DNA of 55,824 nucleotides from an uncultured Bacteroides sp. (GCA_902168085.1 CABHOP010000007.1:1-55824), one strand, 5' to 3'. Shown: positions 1 through 9,338, counted from the stretch's first letter. The notes: generated by a model from the sequence alone, not told the origin. Program-made: numbers and translations.

Positions 1-29
1 TGCGCAAATTTAGGGAGAATAATTTAGTC

Positions 30-101
30 GTAAGTCTTAAGTCGAAAGTTGTAAGTACCCTTCGCAGACTTATCACTTATTACTTACAACTTATGACTTA
101 A
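30..101. repeat. Inverted array of TAAGTNN heptamers
   Basis: Four consecutive heptamers of the form TAAGTNN (one is AAAGTTG) start at position 31. After a short spacer, about five more run in the opposite orientation from 100 back to 67. The two arms can pair into an imperfect hairpin. It lies just upstream of the first gene. I infer an intergenic repeat or structured leader; the function is unknown. Confidence 0.6.
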
Positions 102-110
102 ATTAGCCCC

Positions 111-731
111 ATGTACAAAATGCCCGATTTTACCGAGACCGACCAAGAGACAGTAAAGGCCTTTATGCATGCGCACCCTTTTGTGATGCTGACGGGCTAT
201 GATGGAACGCAACCTGTGGCTACGCAGGTACCTGTGCTGATAGATGAGCGCGATGGTAAAATGATATTGCGTGGCCACATTATGCGCAAGACCGATCATC
301 ATTTGGCTTTTGAGAAACACCCCGAGGCGTTGGTGTTGTTTACCGGGCCGCATTGCTATGTTAGCGCCAGTTGGTACACTACCCGTGGCATTGGCAGTAC
401 CTGGAACTATATGACCGTGCATGCCCGCGGGCAAATGCGCTTTATGGATGAGGCTTTTACCCTGCAGCTACTTACCGACCTAACCCACAAATACGAAGAC
501 CCGCAAGCTCATCCTGAGTTGCTGGAAAACATGAGCATGACCGGCTATGTGCAACCTATGATGAAAGCCATCGCAGGTTTTGAAATAGAAATAGAAAGCA
601 TCTACCCCATCTTTAAACTAAGCCAGAACAGGGATGATGAGAGCCACGTTAATATTGTGCAACAACTATTAGCTACCGATGACTGCGATAGCCATAAGAT
701 AGCGGAGGAAATGAAGAAGCGGAGGGGGTAG
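111..731 (+). CDS. PaiB-like FMN-binding negative transcriptional regulator family protein
   Basis: A 206-residue protein with the split-barrel FMN-binding fold typical of the PaiB/FMN_bind_2 family. Visible family features are the N-terminal segment leading to HPFVMLTG, the GHIMRKTDHH stretch, the FTGPHCYVSASWY strand and the WNYMTVHARG motif. The length matches the usual 200-210 residues. In Bacillus, PaiB is tied to repression of sporulation and protease genes, but in Bacteroidota the role is not known and a flavin-dependent detoxification enzyme is equally possible. It stands alone on the plus strand, convergent with the iron-uptake pair. Family assignment is firm; function is inferred. 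Confidence 0.85.
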   Translation: MYKMPDFTETDQETVKAFMHAHPFVMLTGYDGTQPVATQVPVLIDERDGKMILRGHIMRKTDHHLAFEKHPEALVLFTGPHCYVSASWYTTRGIGSTWNYMTVHARGQMRFMDEAFTLQLLTDLTHKYEDPQAHPELLENMSMTGYVQPMMKAIAGFEIEIESIYPIFKLSQNRDDESHVNIVQQLLATDDCDSHKIAEEMKKRRG

Positions 732-798
732 AACACCAAAGCCACCCTTGCGGATGGCTTTGTTAGTTTGCGAAACTATAGAAAAAATGTAGGTGGGG

Positions 799-1974
799 TT
801 ATACGGGTTGTGCGGCGATGCGGGCGGCTTTCTTAACATTATCAGGGGCTGGTGTTTTCTTGCTTTTGTTTCTGCGGCCCCACCATATCAAGGTGCCGGT
901 TAGGGGCAGTGATGCTATGATAAGGCTGGCGAAAAATGCTAATAGTTTGCCGGAGAAGCCCCATACTGCGCCTACGTGTATGTCATAATTCATACGCATG
1001 AGCTTCTGGCTGGCAGTGGCATTGGCAAAGCGTCCCCATATATGTTTTACAGGTATCTCTTCCAGCGTGTACTGGTCGAAATAGCGGTAGTCTGTTTTCC
1101 AATAGGTAGTAGGATCTGGGTTTACATTTACAGCGATGGTAGATGTATTTTTCTCCGGTGTGTGTACCTCTATACTGGCACCTGCCGGCATACCTTGTGA
1201 CTCGCGCACCCATATCTTGTCAATAGCAGGTTGTTGTGCAATAACTGCCGTTTGCGGAATGTATTTAGATAACGGCTCCTCATACTGCAGCATTTTTTCA
1301 CCGCCTGATATTGCAGCATAGTAACCTTTACTAAACCATTCAAAACCCCATACCAACCCCGTGATGGCAAATACCAGCGCCAGTGCCAGAACATAAAAGC
1401 CCAGAACATTGTGCAGGTCGTAATTCTTACGCCTCCATTTGGCATTCCATTTTATACTGAAGCGCTGCTTGCGGCCCGCTTTGTTTTTAGGCCACCACAG
1501 TATGAGGCCGGTTATTATCATTACGGCAAATATCAGCGTAGCTGATGCTACCACCACGTGGCCTACCTCATGCGGCAGCCACAGGTAAAAGTGGCCATCG
1601 AGAATGAAGCGAAAGAACGTGCGGTTTTCATCGCTTACCTTCAATACCTTGCCGGTATACTGGTTGATGTACACTATGTAGTAATAATCCTCCTCATCGG
1701 AATAGAAGATGGCTTTCGCCGCTCTTTCCTTGCCCTGGTACATAAGTGCATGCACCTGCTTGCCGGGCAATGTGGTGAGCACTATGGACTGCAATTGAGA
1801 TGGTGGCAGGAATGGCTTATCCTGTGCCTGCACGAAACGGTAGGGCTGCGTAAGATTCGATATCTCTTCCTGGAAGGCATATATACAGCCGGTGATGGCT
1901 ATTATAAAAACCACCAGCCCGGACGATAGCCCGAGCCAGAGGTGTATTTTTCCTATTGCTTTTTTTACTGTCAT
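799..1974 (-). CDS. PepSY-associated transmembrane protein (iron-uptake partner)
   Basis: A 391-residue membrane protein of the PepSY_TM family. Its N-terminus (KIHLWLGLSSGLVVFIIAITG) is the usual first membrane helix with the conserved KxHxWLGL pattern. Further helices lie near residues 140-160, 190-215 and 345-365, with periplasmic PepSY-like loops between them. The start codon shares one base with the stop codon of the upstream siderophore receptor (TAATG arrangement), so the two are translationally coupled. Members next to TonB receptors are thought to help reduce or release iron from imported siderophores in the inner membrane; that role is inferred from context here. Confidence 0.88.
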   Translation of the reverse strand: MTVKKAIGKIHLWLGLSSGLVVFIIAITGCIYAFQEEISNLTQPYRFVQAQDKPFLPPSQLQSIVLTTLPGKQVHALMYQGKERAAKAIFYSDEEDYYYIVYINQYTGKVLKVSDENRTFFRFILDGHFYLWLPHEVGHVVVASATLIFAVMIITGLILWWPKNKAGRKQRFSIKWNAKWRRKNYDLHNVLGFYVLALALVFAITGLVWGFEWFSKGYYAAISGGEKMLQYEEPLSKYIPQTAVIAQQPAIDKIWVRESQGMPAGASIEVHTPEKNTSTIAVNVNPDPTTYWKTDYRYFDQYTLEEIPVKHIWGRFANATASQKLMRMNYDIHVGAVWGFSGKLLAFFASLIIASLPLTGTLIWWGRRNKSKKTPAPDNVKKAARIAAQPV

Positions 1975-4349
1975 TAGAATTTATAAGATACAGACACGCG
2001 ATAGTTGCGCGGTGCCTCTGTTTGCCAGTAATACGCATTCAGGTATGCATAGTAAGAACCGCTGTACAGGTATTCATCCAGCAGGTTGAACACGTTAGCC
2101 GTTACACGCAATCTGTTGTTTTCCCAGAAAAGGCCTGCATCTGTACGGAAGTAATCTTTCAGCTTTACATTTGCATTTGGAGAAGGGTCCCAATAAGTAG
2201 CCCTGTCGCCCAGGAAAGAAGCACCTGCAGAGATGCCGAAACCACGCAGGGTGCCGCTTTGAACTTTGTAGTTCAGCCATAGGTTTGCCGTATGCTTAGC
2301 AAAGCCCGGTACCAAGTCGCCTTCTTTCTGTGTAGTAACACCATCTGCCACTTTTGCTACTTTCGATTCTGTGAAAGCATAGTTTGCGGTTACATTCAAA
2401 CCACGAACGATGGTACCGCGCAGGTCGAACTCAATACCCTGTACTTGTTTCTGACCCAGTTCTATGCTAAGGCCTGATGTTGGTGAACTGTTAGGGTCTG
2501 CGATCAATTCGTTGTCCTTAAGAATGCGGTAACCAGTTAAAGTGGTATTCCACCTATCGCCAAACCAATCTCTCTTGATACCAATCTCCATATTATTACC
2601 AGTTATAGGCTGTACTTTACCGCCATTGGCAAGTATGCCCGTTTGTGGCAGGAAGGCCTGGTCGTACAGGCCGTAAACAGATGTATGCTCGTCTACAGAT
2701 ACGCTCAGACCTACACGTGGCGTAAAGTGTTGTGCAGAGTCGGCACCATAATATGACTGCCTCAGGTCGGTATAACGGCCGGCCAGTGTCAGCCTTACCA
2801 TGTTGTCAAAGAAGCCCAGTTCATCTTGTGCATAAAAAGCGGTATAGGTCTGGTCTTGTATACCGCCTACAACTTGTGCCCTTTCTTCCAGCGATGTTTC
2901 GCGGTCGAAAACGGGATAGCCTGTTACAGGTACACCCAGGTAAGGGTTGCGCGGATTGAACAGATGAGCAGAATCATCCAGCAGGTGCGATTGTCCCCAG
3001 TCGGCTATGTATTTTTTATTGCTCATATCTATACCGGCCAGTATGCGGTGGCGAACAGGGCCTGTTGTTACTTCGCCATTTACGAATACCTGGCCCATGG
3101 TCATCTGGCTTTTTGAATCCCAGATGCCTACGCTGCGTATCATAGTACCATCAGAATTTACAACGCTGGGCCACATAGAGCTACCTACCTGGTTGTACCT
3201 GAAATGAGATGCCTGTGCCGTTATCTTCCAACTGCGATTGATATTGTGCTGCAGGTTGATGTACATGCTGTGGTCGTTGATCTTGGTACCGGCAAGGCCT
3301 GCAGGCAATTGTGTAGAGCCAACATCATAAGCAGCATAACCAGAAGGCCCAAACACATAGAAAGAACCTACGTCGCTCATGTTAGCACGCTGGTAGGTAT
3401 ATTCCAGTGTCAGTTTTGTTTTGTTATCTATCTGGTAAGATATAACCGGCGCTATGGTATAACGGTCGTTATATTCATTTGGGCGGTGCGAATTTTTATT
3501 CTGTGCAGCTACATTGAGCCTGTATAGCAGGCGGCCATCTTTGCTCAGTTTGCCATCCAGGTCCAGGGCGGCACGATACAGGTTAAAACTACCCATAGTA
3601 AGTGTTGCTTCACCTTTGTTCTCGCCTGTAGGTTTTTTCGTTACTACGTTATACATACCGCTCGGATCGCCATTGGCCATCATAAAGCCGGCAGGGCCTT
3701 TTACAAATTCAATGTTATCAACGAAGCTCATGTCTTCTGTAAGCGGACCCCAGTACGAGTTTACTACATTGAAACCATTGCGGAATGCCTGTATCTGCGA
3801 ACCGCGGGCAGAGATATTGGTATACATATCGCCCCAGTGCTCCATACGCACCAGGCCGCTCACGTTGCGTACCAAACCATCGCTCATGCTTATCACCTGC
3901 TGGTCGGCCAGCATTTGCTGATTTACCACCTGTATATTCTGAGGCAGTTCTATGAGTGGTGTTACCAGGCGAAGGCTGCTTGATGTGTTGTTTTCTTTAT
4001 ATCGGTTGGCAGCGCTGGTTACCACTACTTCCTGTAGCCTTTTAGCATTTTCAGAAAGGATCACATCCAGCGTGGCTGTGCCGTCTTCGCTAACAGATAT
4101 TTCTCTTTCTTCAGTTTTGATACCTGACGCTGATATTACCAGCGTATAGGTACCCGGCTCGATACCTTTCAATGTGTAATTTCCTTTTCTATCGGCGGTA
4201 GTGCTGATGTTTTCGCCTTTTACCGATATGGCAATATTTTCGGCGGGCTGGCCGTCAGATGTTTTTACTGATCCTTTGATGTTGCCTGATTGTGCAAAGC
4301 CTGCAAAGCCACACAACAGGAAGCATAAACTAATTCCGGTCTTCTTCAT
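1974..4349 (-). CDS. TonB-dependent siderophore receptor with carboxypeptidase-like regulatory domain
   Basis: A 791-residue outer-membrane receptor. The chosen start (ATG at 4349) opens a clear signal peptide ending near FAQSG; an upstream in-frame ATG at 4391 would put 14 extra residues before it. Order of parts: signal peptide, carboxypeptidase-D-like regulatory domain (about residues 20-95, GSVKTSDGQPAENI), plug domain (about 105-225, with LIELPQNIQVV typical of siderophore receptors), then a beta-barrel ending in aromatic F (VSVSYKF). It is cotranscribed with the PepSY protein and probably takes up a ferric siderophore under iron control. A promoter and inverted repeat lie just upstream. 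The ligand cannot be read from sequence. Confidence 0.93.
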   Translation of the reverse strand: MKKTGISLCFLLCGFAGFAQSGNIKGSVKTSDGQPAENIAISVKGENISTTADRKGNYTLKGIEPGTYTLVISASGIKTEEREISVSEDGTATLDVILSENAKRLQEVVVTSAANRYKENNTSSSLRLVTPLIELPQNIQVVNQQMLADQQVISMSDGLVRNVSGLVRMEHWGDMYTNISARGSQIQAFRNGFNVVNSYWGPLTEDMSFVDNIEFVKGPAGFMMANGDPSGMYNVVTKKPTGENKGEATLTMGSFNLYRAALDLDGKLSKDGRLLYRLNVAAQNKNSHRPNEYNDRYTIAPVISYQIDNKTKLTLEYTYQRANMSDVGSFYVFGPSGYAAYDVGSTQLPAGLAGTKINDHSMYINLQHNINRSWKITAQASHFRYNQVGSSMWPSVVNSDGTMIRSVGIWDSKSQMTMGQVFVNGEVTTGPVRHRILAGIDMSNKKYIADWGQSHLLDDSAHLFNPRNPYLGVPVTGYPVFDRETSLEERAQVVGGIQDQTYTAFYAQDELGFFDNMVRLTLAGRYTDLRQSYYGADSAQHFTPRVGLSVSVDEHTSVYGLYDQAFLPQTGILANGGKVQPITGNNMEIGIKRDWFGDRWNTTLTGYRILKDNELIADPNSSPTSGLSIELGQKQVQGIEFDLRGTIVRGLNVTANYAFTESKVAKVADGVTTQKEGDLVPGFAKHTANLWLNYKVQSGTLRGFGISAGASFLGDRATYWDPSPNANVKLKDYFRTDAGLFWENNRLRVTANVFNLLDEYLYSGSYYAYLNAYYWQTEAPRNYRVSVSYKF

Positions 4350-4368
4350 TATGGTTGAGTATGATTTT

Positions 4369-4386
4369 TTTTGCGTCGCAAAACTA
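4369..4386 (-). promoter_or_regulatory. Candidate promoter -7 element with overlapping palindrome, siderophore receptor
   Basis: On the minus strand TAGTTTTG (4386-4379) fits the Bacteroidota -7 consensus TAnnTTTG. It overlaps a perfect inverted repeat with arms TTTTGCG and CGCAAAA around one base (4369-4383). A second inverted repeat with 8-base arms sits upstream at 4431-4450. Both could bind an iron-responsive repressor; that is inference. Confidence 0.45.
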
Positions 4387-4558
4387 CCCATGAGGTGATA
4401 TGGGCATTTACAGAAACAGAAAAAGCAGTTTCAATAATGGGAATTATTGAGATGATGTAGTAGCGTAGGTTATTGACGCATACAACGATATGTGATTTTA
4501 AATCCAGCTTTTGATGTCTATATTTATGGCTTGATAAACAACACCTGTTACTCGACCA

Positions 4559-5086
4559 ATGAAATACTCATTACTACTATTGCTGTTAGCGGCTACCCTT
4601 ACTTCAACAGCACAAATACAAAGACGGGAAGCTTACACACCGAAGCCGAAGCCTAAGAAAGAGAAAAAACAACATCACCCACCTAAAATGGTAGAACTGG
4701 GTTTTGATATTGGTTACTGCCCGATAGAATATGGAGACGGGTCTATTGAGAGAATATCATTATCATCGAGAACCGAAAAACATTTACAATTGTTTGGACA
4801 TGCAGAATATGTTTCTTCCATTTTCCGGAAAGATATCGGCTTGGGTTGTGGTGCCAATTTCCCGATAGGAGCACGCCGTTCGTATTTCTATCCAGGGGTA
4901 TGTGTGGGTTATTATTTCCGCACTGCTGTTGTGGCAGGAGGACAAATAGGTTATGTAGGTTATGTAAGTGATGCCATTGCACTGCATATAGAAGGAGGCT
5001 GCAGATGGGGCTCCGGTGCGGGTGCACTAGGTGGTAACGTTTTTTACATGCCTATAGTAGCCGGCATTCGTATTTGTTTAGATTAA
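4559..5086 (+). CDS. Small exported protein, probable outer-membrane barrel, function unknown
   Basis: A 175-residue protein with a signal peptide (MKYSLLLLLLAATLTSTAQ). A basic, proline/lysine-rich linker follows (residues about 26-44), then alternating Gly/aromatic beta-strand-like segments such as FDIGYCPIEYG, GVCVGYYFRTAVVAGGQIGY and AGIRICLD. The pattern resembles short outer-membrane beta-barrels but I recognise no named family. It has its own upstream region, divergent from the siderophore receptor, and ends at a shared hairpin terminator. Whether it belongs to iron uptake is unknown. Confidence 0.7.
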   Translation: MKYSLLLLLLAATLTSTAQIQRREAYTPKPKPKKEKKQHHPPKMVELGFDIGYCPIEYGDGSIERISLSSRTEKHLQLFGHAEYVSSIFRKDIGLGCGANFPIGARRSYFYPGVCVGYYFRTAVVAGGQIGYVGYVSDAIALHIEGGCRWGSGAGALGGNVFYMPIVAGIRICLD

Positions 5087-5099
5087 TACATAATACTAA

Positions 5100-5123
5100 A
5101 AAGGCCGCCATATGGCGGCCTTT
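5100..5123. terminator. Bidirectional hairpin terminator
   Basis: Near-perfect stem of 11 bases (AAAGGCCGCCA with TGGCGGCCTTT), A-rich before and T-rich after, between convergent genes. Confidence 0.8.
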
Positions 5124-5145
5124 CAATTGTGTGTTTCTAATATTA

Positions 5146-6033
5146 TTAAGCGGTAGCCAGGCTTGATGCCATAGCTTCTGCCATTGTTTTTCCTATATCG
5201 GCAGGGCTTGCTACTACGTTGATGCCACATTCGCTCATGATCTTCATCTTAGCAGCAGCTGTATCATCGGCACCGCCAATGATGGCACCTGCGTGGCCCA
5301 TACGGCGTCCCGGAGGCGCTGTCTGGCCGGCGATGAAACCTACAACCGGTTTGCGCATGTTGTCTTTCAGCCACATAGCAGCCTCAGCTTCCATACCACC
5401 ACCTATTTCACCTATCATGATGATGCCATCCGTTTCTGGGTCGTTCATCAGCAGTTCTACCGCTTCTTTGGTAGTAGTACCGATAATAGGGTCGCCACCG
5501 ATACCGATAGCTGTAGAGATACCCAAACCTGCTTTCACTACCTGGTCGGCAGCCTCATAAGTCAGCGTACCAGATTTAGATACGATGCCTATGCGGCCCG
5601 GTTTGAAGATAAAGCCCGGCATGATGCCTACTTTAGCCTCACCCGCAGTGATAACGCCGGGGCAGTTAGGGCCTATCAGGCGGCTGTCTTTACCCCTTAT
5701 ATAATCGCGTGCTTTTATCATATCCTGCACGGGAATACCTTCTGTAATACAGATAATAACTTTTACACCTGCGTCAGCAGCTTCCATAATCGCATCGGCC
5801 GCGAATGCAGGCGGAACGAAAATGATCGATACATCGGCACCAGTACCATCTACTGCATCTTTTACTGTGTTGAAAACAGGACGGTCCAGGTGTTTGGTGC
5901 CACCTTTACCCGGTGTCACACCACCTACTACGTTTGTACCATATTCAATCATTTGTGTAGCATGGAATGTACCTTCTGTACCGGTAAAGCCCTGAACAAT
6001 GATCTTGGAATTTTTATTGACCAAAACAGCCAT
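5146..6033 (-). CDS. sucD: Succinyl-CoA ligase (ADP/GDP-forming) alpha subunit
   Basis: A 295-residue protein, the usual SucD length. It interconverts succinyl-CoA and succinate with nucleotide phosphorylation in the TCA cycle. Seen are the CoA-binding Rossmann start ([14 protein letters not shown]), GGVTPGKGG, the IGPNCPGV motif, [10 protein letters not shown], and GHAGAII containing the phosphorylated histidine. The beta subunit gene sucC is not adjacent, which is common in Bacteroidota. A TATTTTTG element (minus strand, 6079-6072) lies about 40 bases upstream of the start. It is a single-gene unit closed by the hairpin at 5100-5123. Confidence 0.97.
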   Translation of the reverse strand: MAVLVNKNSKIIVQGFTGTEGTFHATQMIEYGTNVVGGVTPGKGGTKHLDRPVFNTVKDAVDGTGADVSIIFVPPAFAADAIMEAADAGVKVIICITEGIPVQDMIKARDYIRGKDSRLIGPNCPGVITAGEAKVGIMPGFIFKPGRIGIVSKSGTLTYEAADQVVKAGLGISTAIGIGGDPIIGTTTKEAVELLMNDPETDGIIMIGEIGGGMEAEAAMWLKDNMRKPVVGFIAGQTAPPGRRMGHAGAIIGGADDTAAAKMKIMSECGINVVASPADIGKTMAEAMASSLATA

Positions 6034-6419
6034 GAGAATAAAATTATCTGGTTTTGTAAATAATGCGGGGGCAAAAATAGCGTTTAATTGGGTAAATAGG
6101 TAATGCCGGAGTTATTAAATCGGTAATAATATGGGAAAAGGGCGGGGAATATTTTTGTATTTATGAAAATTTTATGACAATATTTTTTGCAACCGTACCA
6201 ACCTTTTAGCCAAAGTTGTAGTCTATAATGTAACAACAACGCAAATAATAAGATACTGCATAAATACAGGTTGCATTGTTTGAGCGCGGTGCAGCCAAAT
6301 AGCAAAAGTTGTAATGGGTAATCAATTCTAGATTTCGAAGGCCGGTTTCCACCGGTCTTCTTCATTTTTACTTTAGAATGCACTTAATAATCCATTGATA
6401 CATATGGGAAAGCTGAATG
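6034..6419. other. Intergenic region between sucD and the MlaF-like gene
   Basis: A 386-base AT-rich stretch. It contains the probable sucD promoter (TATTTTTG on the minus strand at 6079-6072) and a hairpin at 6337-6360 near the ABC gene. I see no convincing gene: the open frame across it lacks family resemblance and codon character. Confidence 0.5.
6337..6360. terminator. Hairpin, probable terminator of the MlaF-like gene
   Basis: A 10-base stem (GAAGGCCGGT with ACCGGTCTTC, one G-T pair) and a 4-base loop lies about 60 bases past the ABC gene stop. The T-run is better on the plus strand, so its direction is uncertain. Confidence 0.5.
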
Positions 6420-7208
6420 TCAGGCTTTCTTGTTACGTTCATGCTCAGCTTCCATGCGGCTCATTTCCTTGGCTTTGGTCAGGAATTCGGACGCGAAAAT
6501 GAATTCATTCAGCTTTTGGTCATCGCTAAAAATAATGTCTTTGCTGGAGCCTTCCCATTGTTTACGCCCTTCGTACATGTACACAATATTATCGCCGCTT
6601 TCCATTACGGTATTCATATCATGGGTGTTTACAACGGTGGTCATGTTATATTCTATCGTAATTTCTTTTATCAGCTTATCGATAACCAGCGATGTTTGCG
6701 GGTCGAGGCCGGAGTTGGGCTCATCGCAGAAAAGATATTTGGGGTTCAGTACTATGGCGCGAGCCAATGCCACACGCTTTTTCATACCACCGCTTATTTC
6801 CGATGGGAACTTTTTATTGGCATCTTTCAGGTTCACGCGGTCCAGTACCTCATTTACACGTTTACGTTTTTCTGACAGCGTCATTTTGGTAAACATATCG
6901 AGCGGGAAACGAATGTTGTGTTCTACATTCATACTGTCGAAAAGGGCAGACCCCTGGAACAGCATGCCTATTTGTGTGCGCACTTCTTTCAGCTCTTTAT
7001 CATCCATGGCGGTAAGGTCCTGGCCTTCATACAGTATCTGCCCGCTATCGGGCTTGAAGAGGCCTATCATGCATTTCATCAATACCGTTTTACCACTGCC
7101 ACTGCTACCAATGATAAGATTGGTTTTACCGGTTTCCATTACTGCCGATACATCTTCCAATACTACCTTTTCGCCAAAGCTCTTACGTACGTTCTTAGCC
7201 TCAATCAT
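6420..7208 (-). CDS. ABC transporter ATP-binding protein, MlaF-like (lipid asymmetry)
   Basis: A 262-residue ATPase. Walker A is GSSGSGKT at residues 34-41, the Q-loop is in LFQGSALFD, the signature is SGGMKKR, Walker B is YLFCDEP, and the switch histidine is in VVNTHDM. The SALFDSMNV and EPNSGLDP wording is typical of the MlaF/Ttg2A/Mkl group, which powers phospholipid traffic between the envelope membranes with a permease (MlaE) and an MCE protein. Neither partner is next to it, so it is an orphan ATPase gene in this window. It would act at the cytoplasmic face of the inner membrane. Subfamily placement is from motifs and general similarity. Confidence 0.88.
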   Translation of the reverse strand: MIEAKNVRKSFGEKVVLEDVSAVMETGKTNLIIGSSGSGKTVLMKCMIGLFKPDSGQILYEGQDLTAMDDKELKEVRTQIGMLFQGSALFDSMNVEHNIRFPLDMFTKMTLSEKRKRVNEVLDRVNLKDANKKFPSEISGGMKKRVALARAIVLNPKYLFCDEPNSGLDPQTSLVIDKLIKEITIEYNMTTVVNTHDMNTVMESGDNIVYMYEGRKQWEGSSKDIIFSDDQKLNEFIFASEFLTKAKEMSRMEAEHERNKKA

Positions 7209-7252
7209 ATATCAAATGTAGGGGGTAAAATTCAAAAAAATGCTTTATAAGA

Positions 7253-7293
7253 AACAGGTTATACCGGTGATTTGCAAACCAATATAACCTGTT
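7253..7293 (-). terminator. Probable hairpin terminator of the lipoprotein gene
   Basis: An 11-base perfect stem (AACAGGTTATA with TATAACCTGTT) with a 19-base loop, followed on the minus strand by a T-run 13 bases further on. It lies between the lipoprotein stop and the MlaF-like start. Confidence 0.5.
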
Positions 7294-7340
7294 CTAACTA
7301 CCTGGCATTAAAAATATGCCAGTCATTATTGCTTGAGTAG

Positions 7341-8039
7341 CTATTTCTTATGCTTCCACCAGTCGCAATGGTGGCGTTTGTCGCGCAGGTTTTTTACAAT
7401 AACCCAATAGATAGCTTTGTTGGTATCGTCAGATATTATCAGGCGGCCATCTGTAAGGGTAACGCTCATCAACATTTGGGTGGTAATGCCATCCATCAGT
7501 GCCGATAGGTCGAGCTGGGTAGCAGCTGTAAAATCCATGTCGCTGGTTATAGTAACGTCTTTTACTTCGCTTTTCAGCTCTATATTTTCGTCTATTATTA
7601 AGGTTACAGGCACATTCACTACGCCATTGTCAAACTGGCCATCCAGTTGCAGTGCGGGTTCGCCGCCTTTTTTATCCAGTTTTATCTTTACTTCTATTTC
7701 TTTATAATCGCCATTAGGAATGGTAAAACCACCAAAATTTGTTGCAGTGGCAGCCATCAGGTCTACACGTGCATCGTTGGTAGATGTATATTCAAATTTG
7801 CTATTCTCTGTTTTGGCTTCAAATTTTACATACCGCGGATAGGCAAAGCCTGAAGTCCATGTAAAATTGTTGGCAGTTGTTTTTTGCGTAGAACCATTAG
7901 GGTTGGTTACCGTAATAGTATAGTTGAGGTTACCATTGGTGTTTGCACCCCCTGTAGATGCATCCATACTGTTGTTTTTGCGGCACGATACCATGGCTAC
8001 CGATGCTAAAAGTGCCGCTGCTAATAGTTTCTGCTTCAT
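7341..8039 (-). CDS. Lipoprotein of unknown function with His/Trp-rich tail
   Basis: A 232-residue protein. I chose the ATG at 8039 because it opens a lipoprotein signal (LLASVAMVSC, lipidated Cys near residue 20); the open frame runs 42 codons further upstream without such a signal. The body is beta-rich with repeated T/N/D residues (TITVTNPNGS, FEYTSTNDARVDLM, IEVKIKLDKK) and resembles the beta-sandwich lipoproteins often annotated as DUFs in Bacteroidota, but I cannot name the family. It ends in RHHCDWWKHKK, which holds three His, one Cys and two Trp and might bind metal. It stands alone, with a probable own terminator. Confidence 0.75.
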   Translation of the reverse strand: MKQKLLAAALLASVAMVSCRKNNSMDASTGGANTNGNLNYTITVTNPNGSTQKTTANNFTWTSGFAYPRYVKFEAKTENSKFEYTSTNDARVDLMAATATNFGGFTIPNGDYKEIEVKIKLDKKGGEPALQLDGQFDNGVVNVPVTLIIDENIELKSEVKDVTITSDMDFTAATQLDLSALMDGITTQMLMSVTLTDGRLIISDDTNKAIYWVIVKNLRDKRHHCDWWKHKK

Positions 8040-8248
8040 AATCAATACGTTTTTGAGTGAATGATTTTGTTTTGAGTAAACGAGCTCTATATGCTGCGCA
8101 ACTATTATCAATATCGTACCAATATTGTTATAAACTTTTAACCAGCGAACTGGTGCAGGTGCCATTTGTCACGCCTTCACCGGGTTACATATATAAAACA
8201 AGCAGCCATCTTTTTTGATGGCTGCCTTTATACTTTGTTTACAGAATA

Positions 8249-9268
8249 CTATCTATTCTCAGGTCTTCCCAATTTGCGGTATTGTTCCCTGTTTTGTTCT
8301 TCCTGCTCCTCTTCGCGTGCCTGCTCCTTGTCGTAGGCACGTATGATGTGTTTTACCAGGCGGTGGCGCACCACATCGGCTTCGTCCAGTTGTATGTGGG
8401 CTATGCCTTCTATGCCTTGTAATATGCGCGATGCTTTTGCCAGGCCGGATTTCTGGTTCTTCGGCAGGTCTACCTGCGTCAGGTCGCCCGTAATGATGGC
8501 CTTGGCGCTGGCACCTATACGTGTCAGGAACATTTTCAGCTGCAGGTCGGTAGAGTTCTGGGCCTCATCCAGTATGATGAATGAATTATCGAGCGTGCGG
8601 CCGCGCATGTATGCCAGCGGTGCTATTTCTATTATACGGTTAGCCATATAGTAGTTCAGCTTATCGCTGGGTATCATATCGTCCAGCGCATCATACAATG
8701 GACGCAGGTAAGGGTCAATCTTTTCCTTCAGGTCGCCGGGCAGGAAACCAAGGCTTTCGCCGGCCTCTACCGCGGGGCGGGTCAGGATTATTTTACGTAC
8801 GGCCTTGTTTTTCAAGGCACGTACGGCCAGTGCTACTGCGGTGTAGGTTTTACCCGTACCGGCAGGCCCTATGGCAAATATGATATCGTTTTTCTCTGAT
8901 ACCGATGCCATGAGCTTCTGGTTTTGGGTTTTGGCACGTATTACCTTACCGTTGGGGCCGAAAACAAGAATGTCGTTATTGTTCTCATTTTCCACAACCG
9001 CAGTTTCGTTGCCATCTTCCTCCCCAAGTATTTCTGAAAAATAATTCTCCGAAAGATGCCCGTTGCGCTCCAGGTATTTAATGAGCTGGCCTATGCGGCC
9101 CCTTGCATTCGCTACTTCATCAGCCTGCCCGGATAGCTTTATCTGCGTACCGCGCGATAAGATTTTCAGCAGTGGAAACTTACGTTTCAGTATGTCAAAT
9201 TTGCTGTTGTTAACGCCAAAAAATTCGATGGGGTTAACTGTGTCGAGGTTGATGATAGCTTCTGTCAA
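8249..9268 (-). CDS. phoH: PhoH family ATPase (TTG start)
   Basis: A 339-residue PhoH-like P-loop protein. Walker A is in AIGPAGTGKTYTAVALA and the Walker B-like segment is SFIILDEAQNS; RPAVEAGESLGFLPGD and ITGDLTQVDLP are strong PhoH signatures. It probably acts on RNA. The frame stays open to 9442, but that would overlap purE by about 100 bases. Homologs, as I recall them, begin with a TEAIINL-like sequence, which here follows a TTG at 9268, so I take that as the start. It follows purE by 70 bases on the same strand and may be cotranscribed. Confidence 0.9.
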   Translation of the reverse strand: MTEAIINLDTVNPIEFFGVNNSKFDILKRKFPLLKILSRGTQIKLSGQADEVANARGRIGQLIKYLERNGHLSENYFSEILGEEDGNETAVVENENNNDILVFGPNGKVIRAKTQNQKLMASVSEKNDIIFAIGPAGTGKTYTAVALAVRALKNKAVRKIILTRPAVEAGESLGFLPGDLKEKIDPYLRPLYDALDDMIPSDKLNYYMANRIIEIAPLAYMRGRTLDNSFIILDEAQNSTDLQLKMFLTRIGASAKAIITGDLTQVDLPKNQKSGLAKASRILQGIEGIAHIQLDEADVVRHRLVKHIIRAYDKEQAREEEQEEQNREQYRKLGRPENR

Positions 9269-9338
9269 TGTGTCTTCTGTTTTAGCTTTACCTGAATCTA
9301 AATTACAGTATCCGCCAGTTGCGGATGTTATCGAATTA

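Noticed and set aside
6084-6383. A 99-residue minus-strand frame in the sucD/MlaF-like gap
   Set aside because: Overlaps the hairpin at 6337-6360, has no family resemblance and a composition like noncoding DNA.
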